64,000 bases of DNA from AP-15 sp963772965 (GTDB lineage Bacteria > Pseudomonadota > Alphaproteobacteria > ATCC43930 > CGMCC-115725), in assembly GCA_963772965.1 (NCBI GenBank), contig CAVYZU010000002.1, forward strand, positions 1,054,001-1,118,000, in the 5' to 3' direction. The notes below the pieces were generated by a model. It made no database searches and had not been told where the DNA came from. It saw only the letters and a program-made list of their open reading frames with translations. The translations under genes were made by a program, and so were the position numbers. Positions 36,215 to 45,578 of this stretch are shown here, piece by piece. How positions within the stretch are numbered: the stretch's first letter is position 1; every line of letters starts with the position of its first letter.

Positions 36215-37279
36215 GTGGACTCCGATAGCTCGCCGCGACCGATCGTGGACCGCACCTTGCGGCTTTCGGCGGTGATCTGCGCCGCAATCTTGACTCTCGC
36301 GGCCCTCTCGTTAGCGCAAAACGTGATGACGCCGGTGGCCTTCGCCCTGTTCATCATCGCGCTAGTTTGGCCTTTGCAGCGGCGGCTACAGAGGCGGCTT
36401 CCCCAACTCATTGCAGTATTGATCACCGCAGCTGTCGCCCTAATCGCGATCGGCGTCGGTTGCTGGTTGATCGTCTGGGGGTTCGGACGGATAGCGCAGT
36501 GGGTAATCGGTAATTCCACGCGGCTGCAAGCCTTGTACCTGCATGCCGCTGACCGACTCGAACAGCGCGGTCTGTACGCCGCCGAGCTTTTTGCCCAGCA
36601 GTTCAACATGTCGTGGGTCGTCGGCGTTTTGCGCGGTATCGGCGGCGGCCTGCAAGGCATCGTCACCTTCTCCCTGGTGACGTTTATCTTTGTGATACTC
36701 GGCCTGCTCGAAATCGAGCCGCTCGGACGGCGTCTCAGCCGTCTCGGAAGCGGCGCTTTCGGCGCGAACGCGATCGATGCTGCGGCCGAAATCGCTGGCC
36801 GGTTGCAGACCTATATGCTCGTGCGCTTTGGCATGAGCGTGCTGACCGGGCTCGGCGTTTGGGCTTTTACCGCGATCTACGGGCTCGATCTCAGCCGCGA
36901 ATGGGGCGTCATCGCCTTTGTCCTGAACTTTATCCCGTTCATCGGCTCGTTTATTTCGACATTGCTGCCGGCGCTGTTTGCCGCCGCGCAATACGAGGCG
37001 TTTTCACCGGCGATCGTAATGTTTGTCGGCCTCAATATCGTCCAGCTCGTCGTTGGCAGCTATATCGAACCGCGCGTTGCCGGAGCTGCGGTCTCGATCT
37101 CACCCTTTATCGTGCTGTTCGCGGTGTTTTTCTGGGCAATGCTGTGGGGTGTCGCCGGTGCGTTTATCGGTGTACCGATCGTGATTGCGCTGGCGAGCCT
37201 GTGCGCCAGAAATCCGGCTACCCGCGCAATCGCGATTGTGCTCTCGGATCGCCCCGCAGACGACAGATCGGTACGGTAG
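36215..37279 (+). CDS. AI-2E family transporter (first copy)
   Basis: A 354-residue membrane protein starting with GTG. It has the family features: two N-terminal helix pairs (VAFALFIIALVWPLQRRL), an extended soluble-like middle (about 95-140), and the C-terminal block NFIPFIGSFISTLLPALFA and GSYIEPRVAGAAVSISPFIV. Relatives export small molecules or act as Na+/H+ antiporters; the position after an Mrp operon would fit ion transport, but this is inference. The stop lies two bases before the start of the lipoprotein patatin. Confidence 0.85.
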   Translation: MDSDSSPRPIVDRTLRLSAVICAAILTLAALSLAQNVMTPVAFALFIIALVWPLQRRLQRRLPQLIAVLITAAVALIAIGVGCWLIVWGFGRIAQWVIGNSTRLQALYLHAADRLEQRGLYAAELFAQQFNMSWVVGVLRGIGGGLQGIVTFSLVTFIFVILGLLEIEPLGRRLSRLGSGAFGANAIDAAAEIAGRLQTYMLVRFGMSVLTGLGVWAFTAIYGLDLSREWGVIAFVLNFIPFIGSFISTLLPALFAAAQYEAFSPAIVMFVGLNIVQLVVGSYIEPRVAGAAVSISPFIVLFAVFFWAMLWGVAGAFIGVPIVIALASLCARNPATRAIAIVLSDRPADDRSVR

Positions 37280-37281
37280 GC

Positions 37282-38730
37282 GTGGGGTTCGCCAGTCTGT
37301 CGGCGGGCGCCGCCCTTTCGCTCAGATGCAAACGGCGCCTACTCGGATTAATTTTAGCGCTGTTCACAGGCGGATGTAGCTCGCTCACCGTGCCGATGAA
37401 CGAACCGCTGCGCTCACCGGCGGGGAACACCGAGTATCGCCTGCTCGACGTCAATCGCTCGGGCGGCGCCCAAAGCGCGTTGGTACTTGTTGCCCTTTCC
37501 GGCGGCGGCAAGCGGTCGGCGGCGTTTGCCTTCGGCGTTTTACGCGGCATGCGAGATATCCCGCTGCGCCTCGAAGGGAAGAACAGCACCCTGCTGGACG
37601 AAGTCGATCTGTTGGCCGGCGTTTCCGGGGGATCGTTTCCGGCGGCGTATTACGGTCTTTACGGCGAAAAATCGTTCGAAACCTTCCCCGGCGAATTCCT
37701 CTATGCCGACATCGAGGCCTATATCTGGGGCACCTTCCTGCTCCCATGGAACTGGGATTGGGTCGTCAACCCACTGGTCGGCACCAACGACCGGATGACC
37801 TGGGTCTACAACAAATTGATGTTCCACGGCGCCACTTTCGCGGATTTTTATCGCCGCGGGCGGCCCCAGGTCAGCATTAATGCGACCGATATCAGCTTTG
37901 GCAGCCCGTTCGGCTTTCTGCCGCAGACTTTCGACGTGATCTGTTCGAATCTGGCGGCCCTGCCGATCGCCCGAGCAGTTGCCGCCTCGAACGGCTTTCC
38001 GGTGCTGTTCGGCCCGGTGACATTGCGCAATTACCGGGGGCCGGATTGCCCGCTGCCATCGCCCATCCCGCCGCAGGCTTGGCAGCGCGCCGAAAACGAC
38101 CTACGCACCCGCGCTTTGATCGAAAATCTCTATCGCTATTCGAGCGGTGAGCGGACCCCGTGGATCCATCTGATGGATGGCGGTATCTCAGACAATCTAG
38201 CGCTGCGGGTATTGCTCAACGACATGCTGCTGCTGGATACCCGCACGGACCGGTTCGCGGCGGCTTTGCTGCCGGTTCGCCGCATTCTCGTAATCAGCGT
38301 CGACGGCCAGTCGGCGCCAAATCCTAACTGGCCACGGCAACGGATCGTCAGCGGGCTGGGGCAGATCATTTCGGCCGTCACCAGCGCCCAGGTCGGCGCC
38401 TACAACGTCGAAACCTTGATCGCACTCGAGAGTTCGCTCCACGACCTCGTCGATCATCTCCGGTCGCTGCGCTGCGGCCAGGGCCCCGTCATTGGTGGCG
38501 ATGCCTGCAGCGATGTGGAGGCGGAAGTCTTACGTGTCAGCCTCTCCGACTATCCCGACCCGGAAAAGCGGGGGCAGCTTGTCGCGATCCGCACCGGCCT
38601 CACGCTGCCGCGCGAACAGGTCGACGCGTTGGTTGCCGCCGGCCAAACAATGATCAGCCGCGACGCCCCCGCGATCAGAACATTCCTCGGTCTCGTTCCT
38701 TCCGCCGAACTTGCGCCCGAGCGACGCTAG
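37282..38730 (+). CDS. Patatin-like phospholipase, lipoprotein
   Basis: GTG 37282 gives a 482-residue product with a lipoprotein signal (LLGLILALFTGGCSS, lipobox Cys at about 32). The patatin domain shows oxyanion loop SGGGKRSAAFAFG, nucleophile Ser in GVSGGSFPA and the catalytic Asp in HLMDGGISDN. The frame stays open far upstream, over the AI-2E gene, but that part is another gene's shadow. Lipid-anchored patatins act on phospholipids at the outer membrane or in the periplasm; the specific substrate is unknown. Confidence 0.85.
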   Translation: MGFASLSAGAALSLRCKRRLLGLILALFTGGCSSLTVPMNEPLRSPAGNTEYRLLDVNRSGGAQSALVLVALSGGGKRSAAFAFGVLRGMRDIPLRLEGKNSTLLDEVDLLAGVSGGSFPAAYYGLYGEKSFETFPGEFLYADIEAYIWGTFLLPWNWDWVVNPLVGTNDRMTWVYNKLMFHGATFADFYRRGRPQVSINATDISFGSPFGFLPQTFDVICSNLAALPIARAVAASNGFPVLFGPVTLRNYRGPDCPLPSPIPPQAWQRAENDLRTRALIENLYRYSSGERTPWIHLMDGGISDNLALRVLLNDMLLLDTRTDRFAAALLPVRRILVISVDGQSAPNPNWPRQRIVSGLGQIISAVTSAQVGAYNVETLIALESSLHDLVDHLRSLRCGQGPVIGGDACSDVEAEVLRVSLSDYPDPEKRGQLVAIRTGLTLPREQVDALVAAGQTMISRDAPAIRTFLGLVPSAELAPERR

Positions 38731-39002
38731 CGGCGGCGCGTCCGACCAGGAATAGCAGGTTGGAGGATAGGAGGCTTCGCCGCTTACCGGTTGACGCCGC
38801 GCTGGCGGCTTGTAGTGTGATAGCGGGTGGGGACATCCACCGAGCTGCCAAGAGCGCATTCTCGGCTACGGCCGATCATACAAAAAAGCAATTTGCATCG
38901 AGGAAGCGCCGCAATACGCGGGTAACGACGCGCTAGGCGCCATCGGTCGCTTAATCGTTGACGGAAACGTATGACTGCAAAGAGCTGGATAGGAAATTTT
39001 AA
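38731..39002. other. Intergenic region before the second patatin gene
   Basis: No coding frame of note. It presumably carries the promoter of the gene at 39003. AGGAAATTTTAA stands just before its ATG and is AT-rich, with AGGAA a possible ribosome binding site. Confidence 0.4.
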
Positions 39003-40091
39003 ATGGATAAGCCGACCAAATCGATCAAACTTGCCTTGCAGGGCGGGGGCTCGCACGGGGCGTTTACCTGGGGTGTTCTCGACCATCTTCTCGAAGACGG
39101 CCGGCTTCGCATCGAAGCAATCAGCGGCACCAGCGCGGGTGCGATGAACGCTGTCGCGTTTGCCGACGGGATGGCCAGCGGCGGACCCGCGGAAGCGCGT
39201 AAACGGCTGGAGAGCTTTTGGTCGGCGACCAGCGCGGCGGCCCGCCACAGCCCGATCCGGCGATCGGTGATTGACATCCTGATGGGCAATTGGAGCCTGG
39301 ACAACTCGCCTGGCTTCATCATGATGGAGTATCTTTCGCACCAGTTTTCGCCCTACGATTTCAACCCCTTCGATTTCAACCCGTTGCGTGATGTGGTCGC
39401 CGGCTGCATCGATTTTGAACGAGTCAACGACCCGAGCGGCGTGACGGTTTTTCTCACCGCAACCAACGTTCGAACCGGTCGGCCGAAAATCTTCCGGGAA
39501 CCCAACATCACGCTCGACAGCGTTATGGCGTCGGCCTGTTTGCCCTTCATGTTCAAGGCCGTCGAGATCGACGGCGAGGCCTATTGGGACGGTGGCTATA
39601 TGGGAAATCCGGCGCTGTTTCCGCTGGTCGACGAATGCGAGGCGGGCGACGTGGTGTTGATTCAGATCAATCCGTTTTATCGTCCCGACGTTCCGCGCTC
39701 GACCGCCGATATCCGCAACCGGCTGAACGAGATCACTTTTAACGCCAGTCTTTTTAAGGAACTGCGCTCGCTCGCCTTTCTCTGGGAGATCATCCATCAC
39801 GAAAACCTCGAACGGGAGCGGTATCGCGACATTCATGTACATGCGATACAGGACGCCGATACGATGCTGGCGCTCAGAGTGTCGAGCAAAGTCAACGCGG
39901 AGTGGGCATTTTTGACCCATCTGCGTGATCGCGGGCGAAAAGCCGCCGCCGATTGGCTGTCGAACCATTACGATGATCTTGGCGTACGCAGCACCCTGGA
40001 TCTTTCCTGGGTATTCTCCGAAAGCTTGAAACCCGCCCATCTGGAGGAGGGCGCCGAGCGGAACTACCCAATCGGGGTGGCCGCGGGGTGA
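39003..40091 (+). CDS. Patatin-like phospholipase, cytosolic
   Basis: A 362-residue patatin without signal peptide: KLALQGGGSHGAFTWGVLD (oxyanion loop), nucleophile Ser in ISGTSAGAMNA and the Asp of the dyad in YWDGGYMGNPAL. The length and the FNPFDFNPLRDVVA segment match the alphaproteobacterial patatin group often found next to polyhydroxyalkanoate genes, where a 3-hydroxybutyrate-related role has been suggested. The GntP-type permease downstream on the same strand would fit such a role, but this is inference. Confidence 0.88.
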   Translation: MDKPTKSIKLALQGGGSHGAFTWGVLDHLLEDGRLRIEAISGTSAGAMNAVAFADGMASGGPAEARKRLESFWSATSAAARHSPIRRSVIDILMGNWSLDNSPGFIMMEYLSHQFSPYDFNPFDFNPLRDVVAGCIDFERVNDPSGVTVFLTATNVRTGRPKIFREPNITLDSVMASACLPFMFKAVEIDGEAYWDGGYMGNPALFPLVDECEAGDVVLIQINPFYRPDVPRSTADIRNRLNEITFNASLFKELRSLAFLWEIIHHENLERERYRDIHVHAIQDADTMLALRVSSKVNAEWAFLTHLRDRGRKAAADWLSNHYDDLGVRSTLDLSWVFSESLKPAHLEEGAERNYPIGVAAG

Positions 40092-40155
40092 TCGGCATTT
40101 TTTAAGCTAAACGCGCATACGGACCACCTTCCTCCCCGATTGAATATGCGGTAAG

Positions 40156-41613
40156 GTGATGGGTTTGTTTGGCATCCTGCTCGGCCTCGCCCTGCTGGTT
40201 TGGCTTGCGTATCGAGGTTGGAGCATCCTGCTGCTGGCGCCGGGCGCGGCCCTGATCGCCGCCGCTTTTGCTGGCGGTCCGCTGCTGGCTTACTGGACGC
40301 AAACCTTTATGGACAGCGCCTCGCGCTTTATCGCGCAATTTTTCCCGCTGTTCCTGCTGGGCGCGCTATTCGGCAAGCTAATGGAAGACAGCGGCTCGGT
40401 CGCGGCAATCGCCGAGTTTATGACGAAGCAACTGGGGCCGAGCCGGGCGATATTGACGGTGGTGATCGCCGGCGCGCTCGTCACCTATGGGGGTGTCAGC
40501 CTGTTTGTCGCGGTCTTTGTGCTGGCGCCAATGGCGCAGGCCTTGTTCCGCACGGCCCAAATCCCCAATCGCTTAATCCCGGCGACAATGGCTCTCGGCA
40601 CGTCGACTTTTACGATGTCGGCGCTGCCGGGAACGCCGGCCATTCAAAATGCGATCCCAATCCCGTTCTTTGGCACGACGCCGCTCGCCGCACCAGGTCT
40701 GGGGATCATCGCCTCGGCGATCATGGCCGGCTTCGGATTATGGTGGCTAGGCCGAGCCTCCACCGTGGCCCGCCGCAACGGCGAGGGCTTCGGCCCGGCA
40801 CTCCCGGCTTCGCCGGAAACGGCAGCCGAGGACGAGACGGTGCGTCAGCGCGCCACGACCGCGCGCGAGTTTGATCCGGCCGAACTCAGTCGCGGGCACC
40901 CGAACCGCGAGGCGCCACCGATCGCGCTGGCGGCATTGCCGCTTCTGGTGGTGGTGAGCGTCAATGTTGTGATGACGCTGGTCGTTCTCCCGAGCCTCGA
41001 CGTGTCGTTTCTTGCCGAGAAGCGGTTTGGCGCTACTACGCTCTATGCGGTCGGCGGCGTGTGGTCGGTGGTAACTGCGCTCCTGGCCGCGATTATAACG
41101 GTCATAGCCGTGAATTGGCGGCGCCTGCGGGGCGTGCGTGAAACATTGGATTCGGGCGCCAACGCCTCGGTTTTGCCGATCTTGAGCGTCGCGAGCCTGG
41201 TCGGCTTTGGCGCGGTAGTCGCCGCGGTGCCGGCGTTTGAGATCGTGCGCAGCTGGGTGTTGTCGATCGAAGGCGGCCCGCTTGTTTCGCTGGCGGTGGC
41301 GACCAATTTGCTTTCCGCTTTGACCGGCTCGGCCTCGGGAGGGCTGACGATCGCTCTCGAAGCGCTTGGCGCCACCTACATGCGGCTCGCAACCGAGCAC
41401 GGCATCGATCCGGCATTGTTGCACCGCATCGCCGTGATGAGCGCCGGAACGCTCGACAGCCTGCCACAGAATGGCGCGGTTGTGACCATGCTCTCGGTTT
41501 GCGGCACAAAGCACAGTGAAAGCTACTTTGACATCGTGATGGCGGCGATCGTCGGCCCGATCATCGCGCTCGTGGTGGTGATCGCGCTCGGATCTTTGCT
41601 CGGTTCGTTCTGA
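40156..41613 (+). CDS. GntP-family permease
   Basis: A 485-residue membrane protein with 12 or so helices. The conserved GntP/citrate-type stretches are ALVTYGGVSLFVAVFVLAPM, PATMALGTSTFTMSALPGTP and VATNLLSALTGSASGGLTIA, then HRIAVMSAGTLDSLPQNGAV near the end. GTG 40156 and ATG 40159 are adjacent starts; GGTAAG precedes them. Members carry gluconate, 3-hydroxybutyrate or other organic acids. Confidence 0.88.
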   Translation: MMGLFGILLGLALLVWLAYRGWSILLLAPGAALIAAAFAGGPLLAYWTQTFMDSASRFIAQFFPLFLLGALFGKLMEDSGSVAAIAEFMTKQLGPSRAILTVVIAGALVTYGGVSLFVAVFVLAPMAQALFRTAQIPNRLIPATMALGTSTFTMSALPGTPAIQNAIPIPFFGTTPLAAPGLGIIASAIMAGFGLWWLGRASTVARRNGEGFGPALPASPETAAEDETVRQRATTAREFDPAELSRGHPNREAPPIALAALPLLVVVSVNVVMTLVVLPSLDVSFLAEKRFGATTLYAVGGVWSVVTALLAAIITVIAVNWRRLRGVRETLDSGANASVLPILSVASLVGFGAVVAAVPAFEIVRSWVLSIEGGPLVSLAVATNLLSALTGSASGGLTIALEALGATYMRLATEHGIDPALLHRIAVMSAGTLDSLPQNGAVVTMLSVCGTKHSESYFDIVMAAIVGPIIALVVVIALGSLLGSF

Positions 41614-41639
41614 GGTTTGGGGGGCCAGCCCGGTCCCAA

Positions 41640-42020
41640 TCATTGTACGGCCCGAGTGCGCAGGCGAGCGTATTCCTCGTCCGAAATGGTGCCGGCATTC
41701 TTTAGCCGTTCGAGCTTTTCGATCTCGTCCGCGGCGCTAAAACCAACGACTTGGCGCAGCTCTTCGCGGGCCTGTTGGGCGCGCTGGCTCTGACGCTCTG
41801 CCATCCCCCGACTCTGCGAGATCAGATAGATGAAGACGCCGAGATAGGGAAATAGGACGAGAACGATGACCCAAATCGCCTTGCCGAAACCGGAGACATC
41901 ATGCCGCCGAAACAGATCGCTGATCACCGTGATCAACAACCAGAACCACAACACGAAGATGAATATTGAAAATACATCGAGCAGGAAATTGCCGAAGCTA
42001 AAGCTACCGCCGTTCAACAT
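41640..42020 (-). CDS. Small membrane protein with PLDc_N-like helices and C-terminal SHOCT motif
   Basis: A 126-residue protein: two membrane helices (IFIFVLWFWLLITVISDLF and KAIWVIVLVLFPYLGVFIYL), as in PLDc_N domains, then a charged linker, then a SHOCT-type end (DEIEKLERLKNAGTISDEEY). SHOCT motifs mediate oligomerisation. No phospholipase catalytic domain is attached; the name is historical. Confidence 0.82.
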   Translation of the reverse strand: MLNGGSFSFGNFLLDVFSIFIFVLWFWLLITVISDLFRRHDVSGFGKAIWVIVLVLFPYLGVFIYLISQSRGMAERQSQRAQQAREELRQVVGFSAADEIEKLERLKNAGTISDEEYARLRTRAVQ

Positions 42021-42071
42021 CGCATTCCCCCAATCGCGAGCGTCTAAAGCGCGAGCAACAATCTAGGGCTG

Positions 42072-43841
42072 CTAGACCCGCACCCGCTCGGTTGCCGTCA
42101 ATCGGATTCCGCCGTCGGCCCCAACCGCCAACTGATGCACATGAAAGCAGCCACGGTACCCGTCTGCGCCGTCGCCGCCCAGTGATGCCGAAGGCGCCGA
42201 GCACAAAACCACGTTTCCATAGACGCCGATCCAGTCCTTGTGGCGGTGACCGTGCAACACAACGACGCGATGGGAGTGCGGCGAGAGCTCAGCCAACAAA
42301 TCCGGCGCGTTGACCAACGCCAGACCGATGCGCTCCCGCAGGCTGATCGACGCAATCGGGTACTCGACCACCTGATGATGAAGCAGGATGAGCCAAGGGT
42401 TATGGCTATTCCGCAAGAGGCGCCTCAGCGCCTTCAATTGCGACGGCCCGACGACGCCGATCGCGTTGGTCAAGGCGAAATGGCTCCGGGCGTTCGAATT
42501 CAGCAGAATGACGCCATAGCCACTACCGGATTGCGGCGGTTCGACCAGCGGGAACATCGCCTGCCACACCCGGGTCATCTCACGCCGGCCGCGCAATGTG
42601 CCGCGGTCGGCGAGTTCGCGGAGCATGGCCGCGCGCGGGCCGATCCGCAGAAAATCCCTGAGCGACGGGCCAAGCACGCCGGAGCTCGGCTCAACGACAT
42701 GCAACCGGTCGCCCGATAGCGTATCGAGAGCGAGGACGACACGGAGCTGGCGCAGCGACTGGCCGGGGCTCAACGGCAGATCGAGGCGCCCTGGATTGGC
42801 GCGGTCGATGATGTTCACATCATGGTTACCGGGCACCAGGCACAACCGGCCGCGGAGCTCGGGGCAGCCGCGCAGCAGGTCGATAAACTCGGCCCATTCG
42901 GCGCGGGTGCCGGCGTCGGTGATGTCTCCGGTCATCAACACGCGGTCGACCGGGCTGGCGCCGTGTATCGCGGCGAGCTTGCGCAATGCGGTGCGGATGA
43001 CCCGATTGCCGCGCGGTCCGTCGGTCCCCGCTTCCATGCGATGGCCGTAGCGCTCGCCGACGATATGCAGATCGGATAGGTGCGCGATTCTGACGAGCGG
43101 CGCTTCGGCATCCGCCGGGCCCGGAACCCAGTCACGGACGGAGTCCTTCAGGGAGAGCTCGCGCCAGATCCAATAGAGGCTTTCGATTGCGGTTGAGACG
43201 CCGAGGATGACTGCGGCATTAGCGAGCGCCGCGATGGCGACAGGTTGCCAGCGGAGGTGGGCGATGTCGACAAACCCTAGGCCGAATGAAATCTCGACAC
43301 TGGCGGCAACCGCCAAACCGCCACCGGCAAAGAGCAGGGTGGCAATGACGGCGCACAGCCGGCGGCCGTGATCGAGTTGCTCGGCGGTAACGGCACGGCC
43401 GCGAAATTTCTCCAGCAGCGCTCGCAGCAGCTCGCGCAACACCACGAAAATCGGCAATACGAGGCTGTAGTGGAGGTGCCACAAATTCTCCCAGGCGATC
43501 GCGAAGAGCGGGCGGCCGATCCACATCGCGATCGCGATCGCGATCAAAAAAACCACTGGGGTGACAATCCACCCGCCGCCGGCGAAAGCCCCCGCACGCA
43601 CCGCAAGCCGCCCGTAATCGACGACGATCGAAGGGGCAATCCCGATCAACAACGCAGGTAAGATGAAAAGAACAAAGAACCCGATCGGCGCCTTCAGATA
43701 GTTGAATTCGAGAACCGCCGAGACGACGAGGCTCCGCAACCCTCGTCCGTGCGGGCTGGTGCGGTCGTCTTCAGCGTCGCCGCGCCGCAGATCCCAAATT
43801 CGCAAATCAGCCCCCGAGTCCGACGATTTATCGGGGATCAC
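42072..43841 (-). CDS. Membrane-anchored calcineurin-like metallophosphoesterase
   Basis: The C-terminal 350 residues carry the metallophosphatase motifs in order: HLSDLHIVGE, TGDITDAG, VPGNHDVNI, LLHHQVVEY and LHGHRHKD. The N-terminal 200 residues hold about five membrane helices (APIGFFVLFILPALLIGIAP, GWIVTPVVFLIAIAIAMWIG and others), so the catalytic domain is tethered to the membrane, probably facing the cytosol. There is no ATG nearby; GTG 43841 and TTG 43805 are the best starts. The open frame extending to 44462 overlaps the next gene and is not coding. The substrate is unknown. Confidence 0.8.
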   Translation of the reverse strand: MIPDKSSDSGADLRIWDLRRGDAEDDRTSPHGRGLRSLVVSAVLEFNYLKAPIGFFVLFILPALLIGIAPSIVVDYGRLAVRAGAFAGGGWIVTPVVFLIAIAIAMWIGRPLFAIAWENLWHLHYSLVLPIFVVLRELLRALLEKFRGRAVTAEQLDHGRRLCAVIATLLFAGGGLAVAASVEISFGLGFVDIAHLRWQPVAIAALANAAVILGVSTAIESLYWIWRELSLKDSVRDWVPGPADAEAPLVRIAHLSDLHIVGERYGHRMEAGTDGPRGNRVIRTALRKLAAIHGASPVDRVLMTGDITDAGTRAEWAEFIDLLRGCPELRGRLCLVPGNHDVNIIDRANPGRLDLPLSPGQSLRQLRVVLALDTLSGDRLHVVEPSSGVLGPSLRDFLRIGPRAAMLRELADRGTLRGRREMTRVWQAMFPLVEPPQSGSGYGVILLNSNARSHFALTNAIGVVGPSQLKALRRLLRNSHNPWLILLHHQVVEYPIASISLRERIGLALVNAPDLLAELSPHSHRVVVLHGHRHKDWIGVYGNVVLCSAPSASLGGDGADGYRGCFHVHQLAVGADGGIRLTATERVRV

Positions 43842-43906
43842 ACCCGAAGCGGCCTTTAACGGGAGAAGAGCCCGGTTTGAGGCCGCGAAGTAAGTGTCGG
43901 GCGCTA

Positions 43907-44689
43907 TTATTGGGCGGCGGCTGCCATAGATTGCGCTGCTGTCACAGGTCGATACGCCCGGAGGAAGCTGCGGATGTGGCGCACCGCCAGCGGAATTTTG
44001 TCCGGGGTGTCCTTCCACGGATAAAGGCTCACTTCCGCGTTGGGCGCCAGATGCACGGTCTCCATCGCAACGGCGTACGGGTGACCCGGAACATCGTCGG
44101 GCAACACCAAGATCGGTGTGCGGCAGTTGCGCACAAAATCGCGCGTCACGGTGTACACGAAATCGGCGCGGGCGCCACCATACATGTTGGTCAGGAGCGT
44201 ATCGACCATCGCCATCGTGATATCGGGCCGGCGGGCGCACAGCTCCGGGCCCCAGCCCTTCATGTTGTTGTTGTAGGAGAGCCCAGGCATCTCCGGGCGG
44301 TAGCCGCTGGGCTGCGCCGGCACGGCCGCGACGACGCGGTCCCCGGCCCGCTTTAGCAAGTTCCAGATGAACGGGCCGCCGATGCAGAAACCAAGCACCA
44401 TGAATTCGCGGATGCCTAGATGATCCATCAGGCCGATATGATCGTCGGTATATGCGTCCCACGGCCGATCGACCTCGAGCGGACCGGAGGACTGGCCACC
44501 CTTGGCGTTGCGCAGGTCGGCCGCGATAACGCGAAACTCCCCCTTGAACTCGTCGAATGGGTCGAACGGGTGGGTCGAGAGCCCCGCGATCGTCGAGTTG
44601 AGCCCACCGCCGGGGATCACCAGCAGCGGAAAGCCGGAGCCGGCCTCTTCGTAATGGATGCGAACTTGCCCTCTTTCATAAAACGGCAT
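43907..44689 (-). CDS. Alpha/beta hydrolase with cysteine nucleophile (paralogue 1)
   Basis: A 260-residue alpha/beta hydrolase. The oxyanion-side PGGGLNST follows strand 3; the nucleophile elbow reads GFCIGGP, with Cys102 in place of Ser. Asp in ILVLPDDVPGHP is a candidate acid and the catalytic His probably lies in the C-terminal third. A Cys in the elbow is known from dienelactone hydrolases (G-x-C-x-G-G). The paralogue at 44817 shares the same elbow and length. Substrate unknown. Confidence 0.83.
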   Translation of the reverse strand: MPFYERGQVRIHYEEAGSGFPLLVIPGGGLNSTIAGLSTHPFDPFDEFKGEFRVIAADLRNAKGGQSSGPLEVDRPWDAYTDDHIGLMDHLGIREFMVLGFCIGGPFIWNLLKRAGDRVVAAVPAQPSGYRPEMPGLSYNNNMKGWGPELCARRPDITMAMVDTLLTNMYGGARADFVYTVTRDFVRNCRTPILVLPDDVPGHPYAVAMETVHLAPNAEVSLYPWKDTPDKIPLAVRHIRSFLRAYRPVTAAQSMAAAAQ

Positions 44690-44715
44690 GGTTTTCTACC
44701 TTTCGCAATTTACGT

Positions 44716-44793
44716 CGTCATCCCCGCAGGAGCGGCGGTTCAGGGTAACCCGCCCAAACGCTCCCTTCGGACCCCGCCTTCGCGGGGATGACG
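44716..44793. repeat. REP-like inverted repeat pair between the hydrolase genes
   Basis: CGTCATCCCCGC at 44716-44727 is the exact reverse complement of GCGGGGATGACG at 44782-44793. The right unit also has an internal stem (CCCCGC/GCGGGG, loop CTTC, 44772-44787). The consensus resembles the dispersed intergenic palindromes common in alphaproteobacteria. It could act as a terminator or mRNA stabiliser between the two genes. Confidence 0.7.
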
Positions 44794-44816
44794 GAAACCA
44801 TCGATAGAAGTGTCGA

Positions 44817-45578
44817 TTATTGCGCGGCAGCGCGCATCGGGAGATGCGATTTGAGAAAGCTGCGCACGCGGTTGATCGTGCGTGCCTTGAGCTCCGGCGG
44901 CTCGCGCCACGGGAAAACAGTGATCTCGGAGTTGGGCGCCAGCGACGCCACGTCGATCGAGGTCTGCAACGGATGCGACGGCGTGTCGTCCGGCAAAACG
45001 AGGATCGGCGTCCGGCAGTTCTTGATGAATTCGCGCGGCACGCTGTAGAGGAAGTCGGGCTGTACACGCCACAAGCTGTGAAAATACTTGTCGATCGTGG
45101 CCATCGACACCTCAGGTCGGCGGGCGCGGAAATCGGCGAGCCAATTCTCGTGGCTGTGCCGATTCATGACATCCGGGTCCTCCGACCGGTGGCCGACGCT
45201 CTGGCAGAACACCGCGACGACGACGCGGCTGGGCGCTCGCTGCAGCAGTTTCCCGGCGAAGCAGCCGCCAATGCAGTAACCCATGTAAAAGAATTCGCGG
45301 ATCCCGAGATGGTCCATCAGCCCGAGCTGGTCGTCGGCGAAGGCGTCCCACGCATTGTCGACCGGCACCGGACCGGTCGACTCGCCGCCATTGGCGTTGC
45401 GTTGGTCCATCGTGATGCAGCGAAAGTCGTTCTTGAATTCTTCCATCGCGTTGATAACCGCGGTCGGCCAATTGCTGACGCGTGAATTGAGGCCGCCGCC
45501 GGGGGTGACCAGCAACGGAAAGCCCGAGCCGACCTCCTCATAGCGGATGCGAACGTCGCCTTTCTGATAAAACGGCAT
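44817..45578 (-). CDS. Alpha/beta hydrolase with cysteine nucleophile (paralogue 2)
   Basis: A 253-residue paralogue of the gene at 43907, clearly homologous over its full length (MPFYQKGDVRIRYEEVGSGF against MPFYERGQVRIHYEEAGSGF). The nucleophile elbow is GYCIGGC with Cys102, and the acid Asp region ILVLPDDTPSHP is conserved. ATG 45578 is chosen because the paralogue starts at the same residue. CTCCTC complement upstream (GAGGAGACTGCC) gives a ribosome binding site. Same strand and close spacing suggest one transcript from paralogue 2 to paralogue 1. Confidence 0.83.
   Translation of the reverse strand: MPFYQKGDVRIRYEEVGSGFPLLVTPGGGLNSRVSNWPTAVINAMEEFKNDFRCITMDQRNANGGESTGPVPVDNAWDAFADDQLGLMDHLGIREFFYMGYCIGGCFAGKLLQRAPSRVVVAVFCQSVGHRSEDPDVMNRHSHENWLADFRARRPEVSMATIDKYFHSLWRVQPDFLYSVPREFIKNCRTPILVLPDDTPSHPLQTSIDVASLAPNSEITVFPWREPPELKARTINRVRSFLKSHLPMRAAAQ

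Noticed and set aside
36613..37281. Upstream extension of the lipoprotein patatin frame
   Set aside because: It overlaps the AI-2E transporter, and the lipoprotein signal peptide marks the true start near 37282.
43842..44462. Upstream extension of the metallophosphoesterase frame
   Set aside because: It runs through the alpha/beta hydrolase gene in another frame, and its residues do not look like membrane protein.
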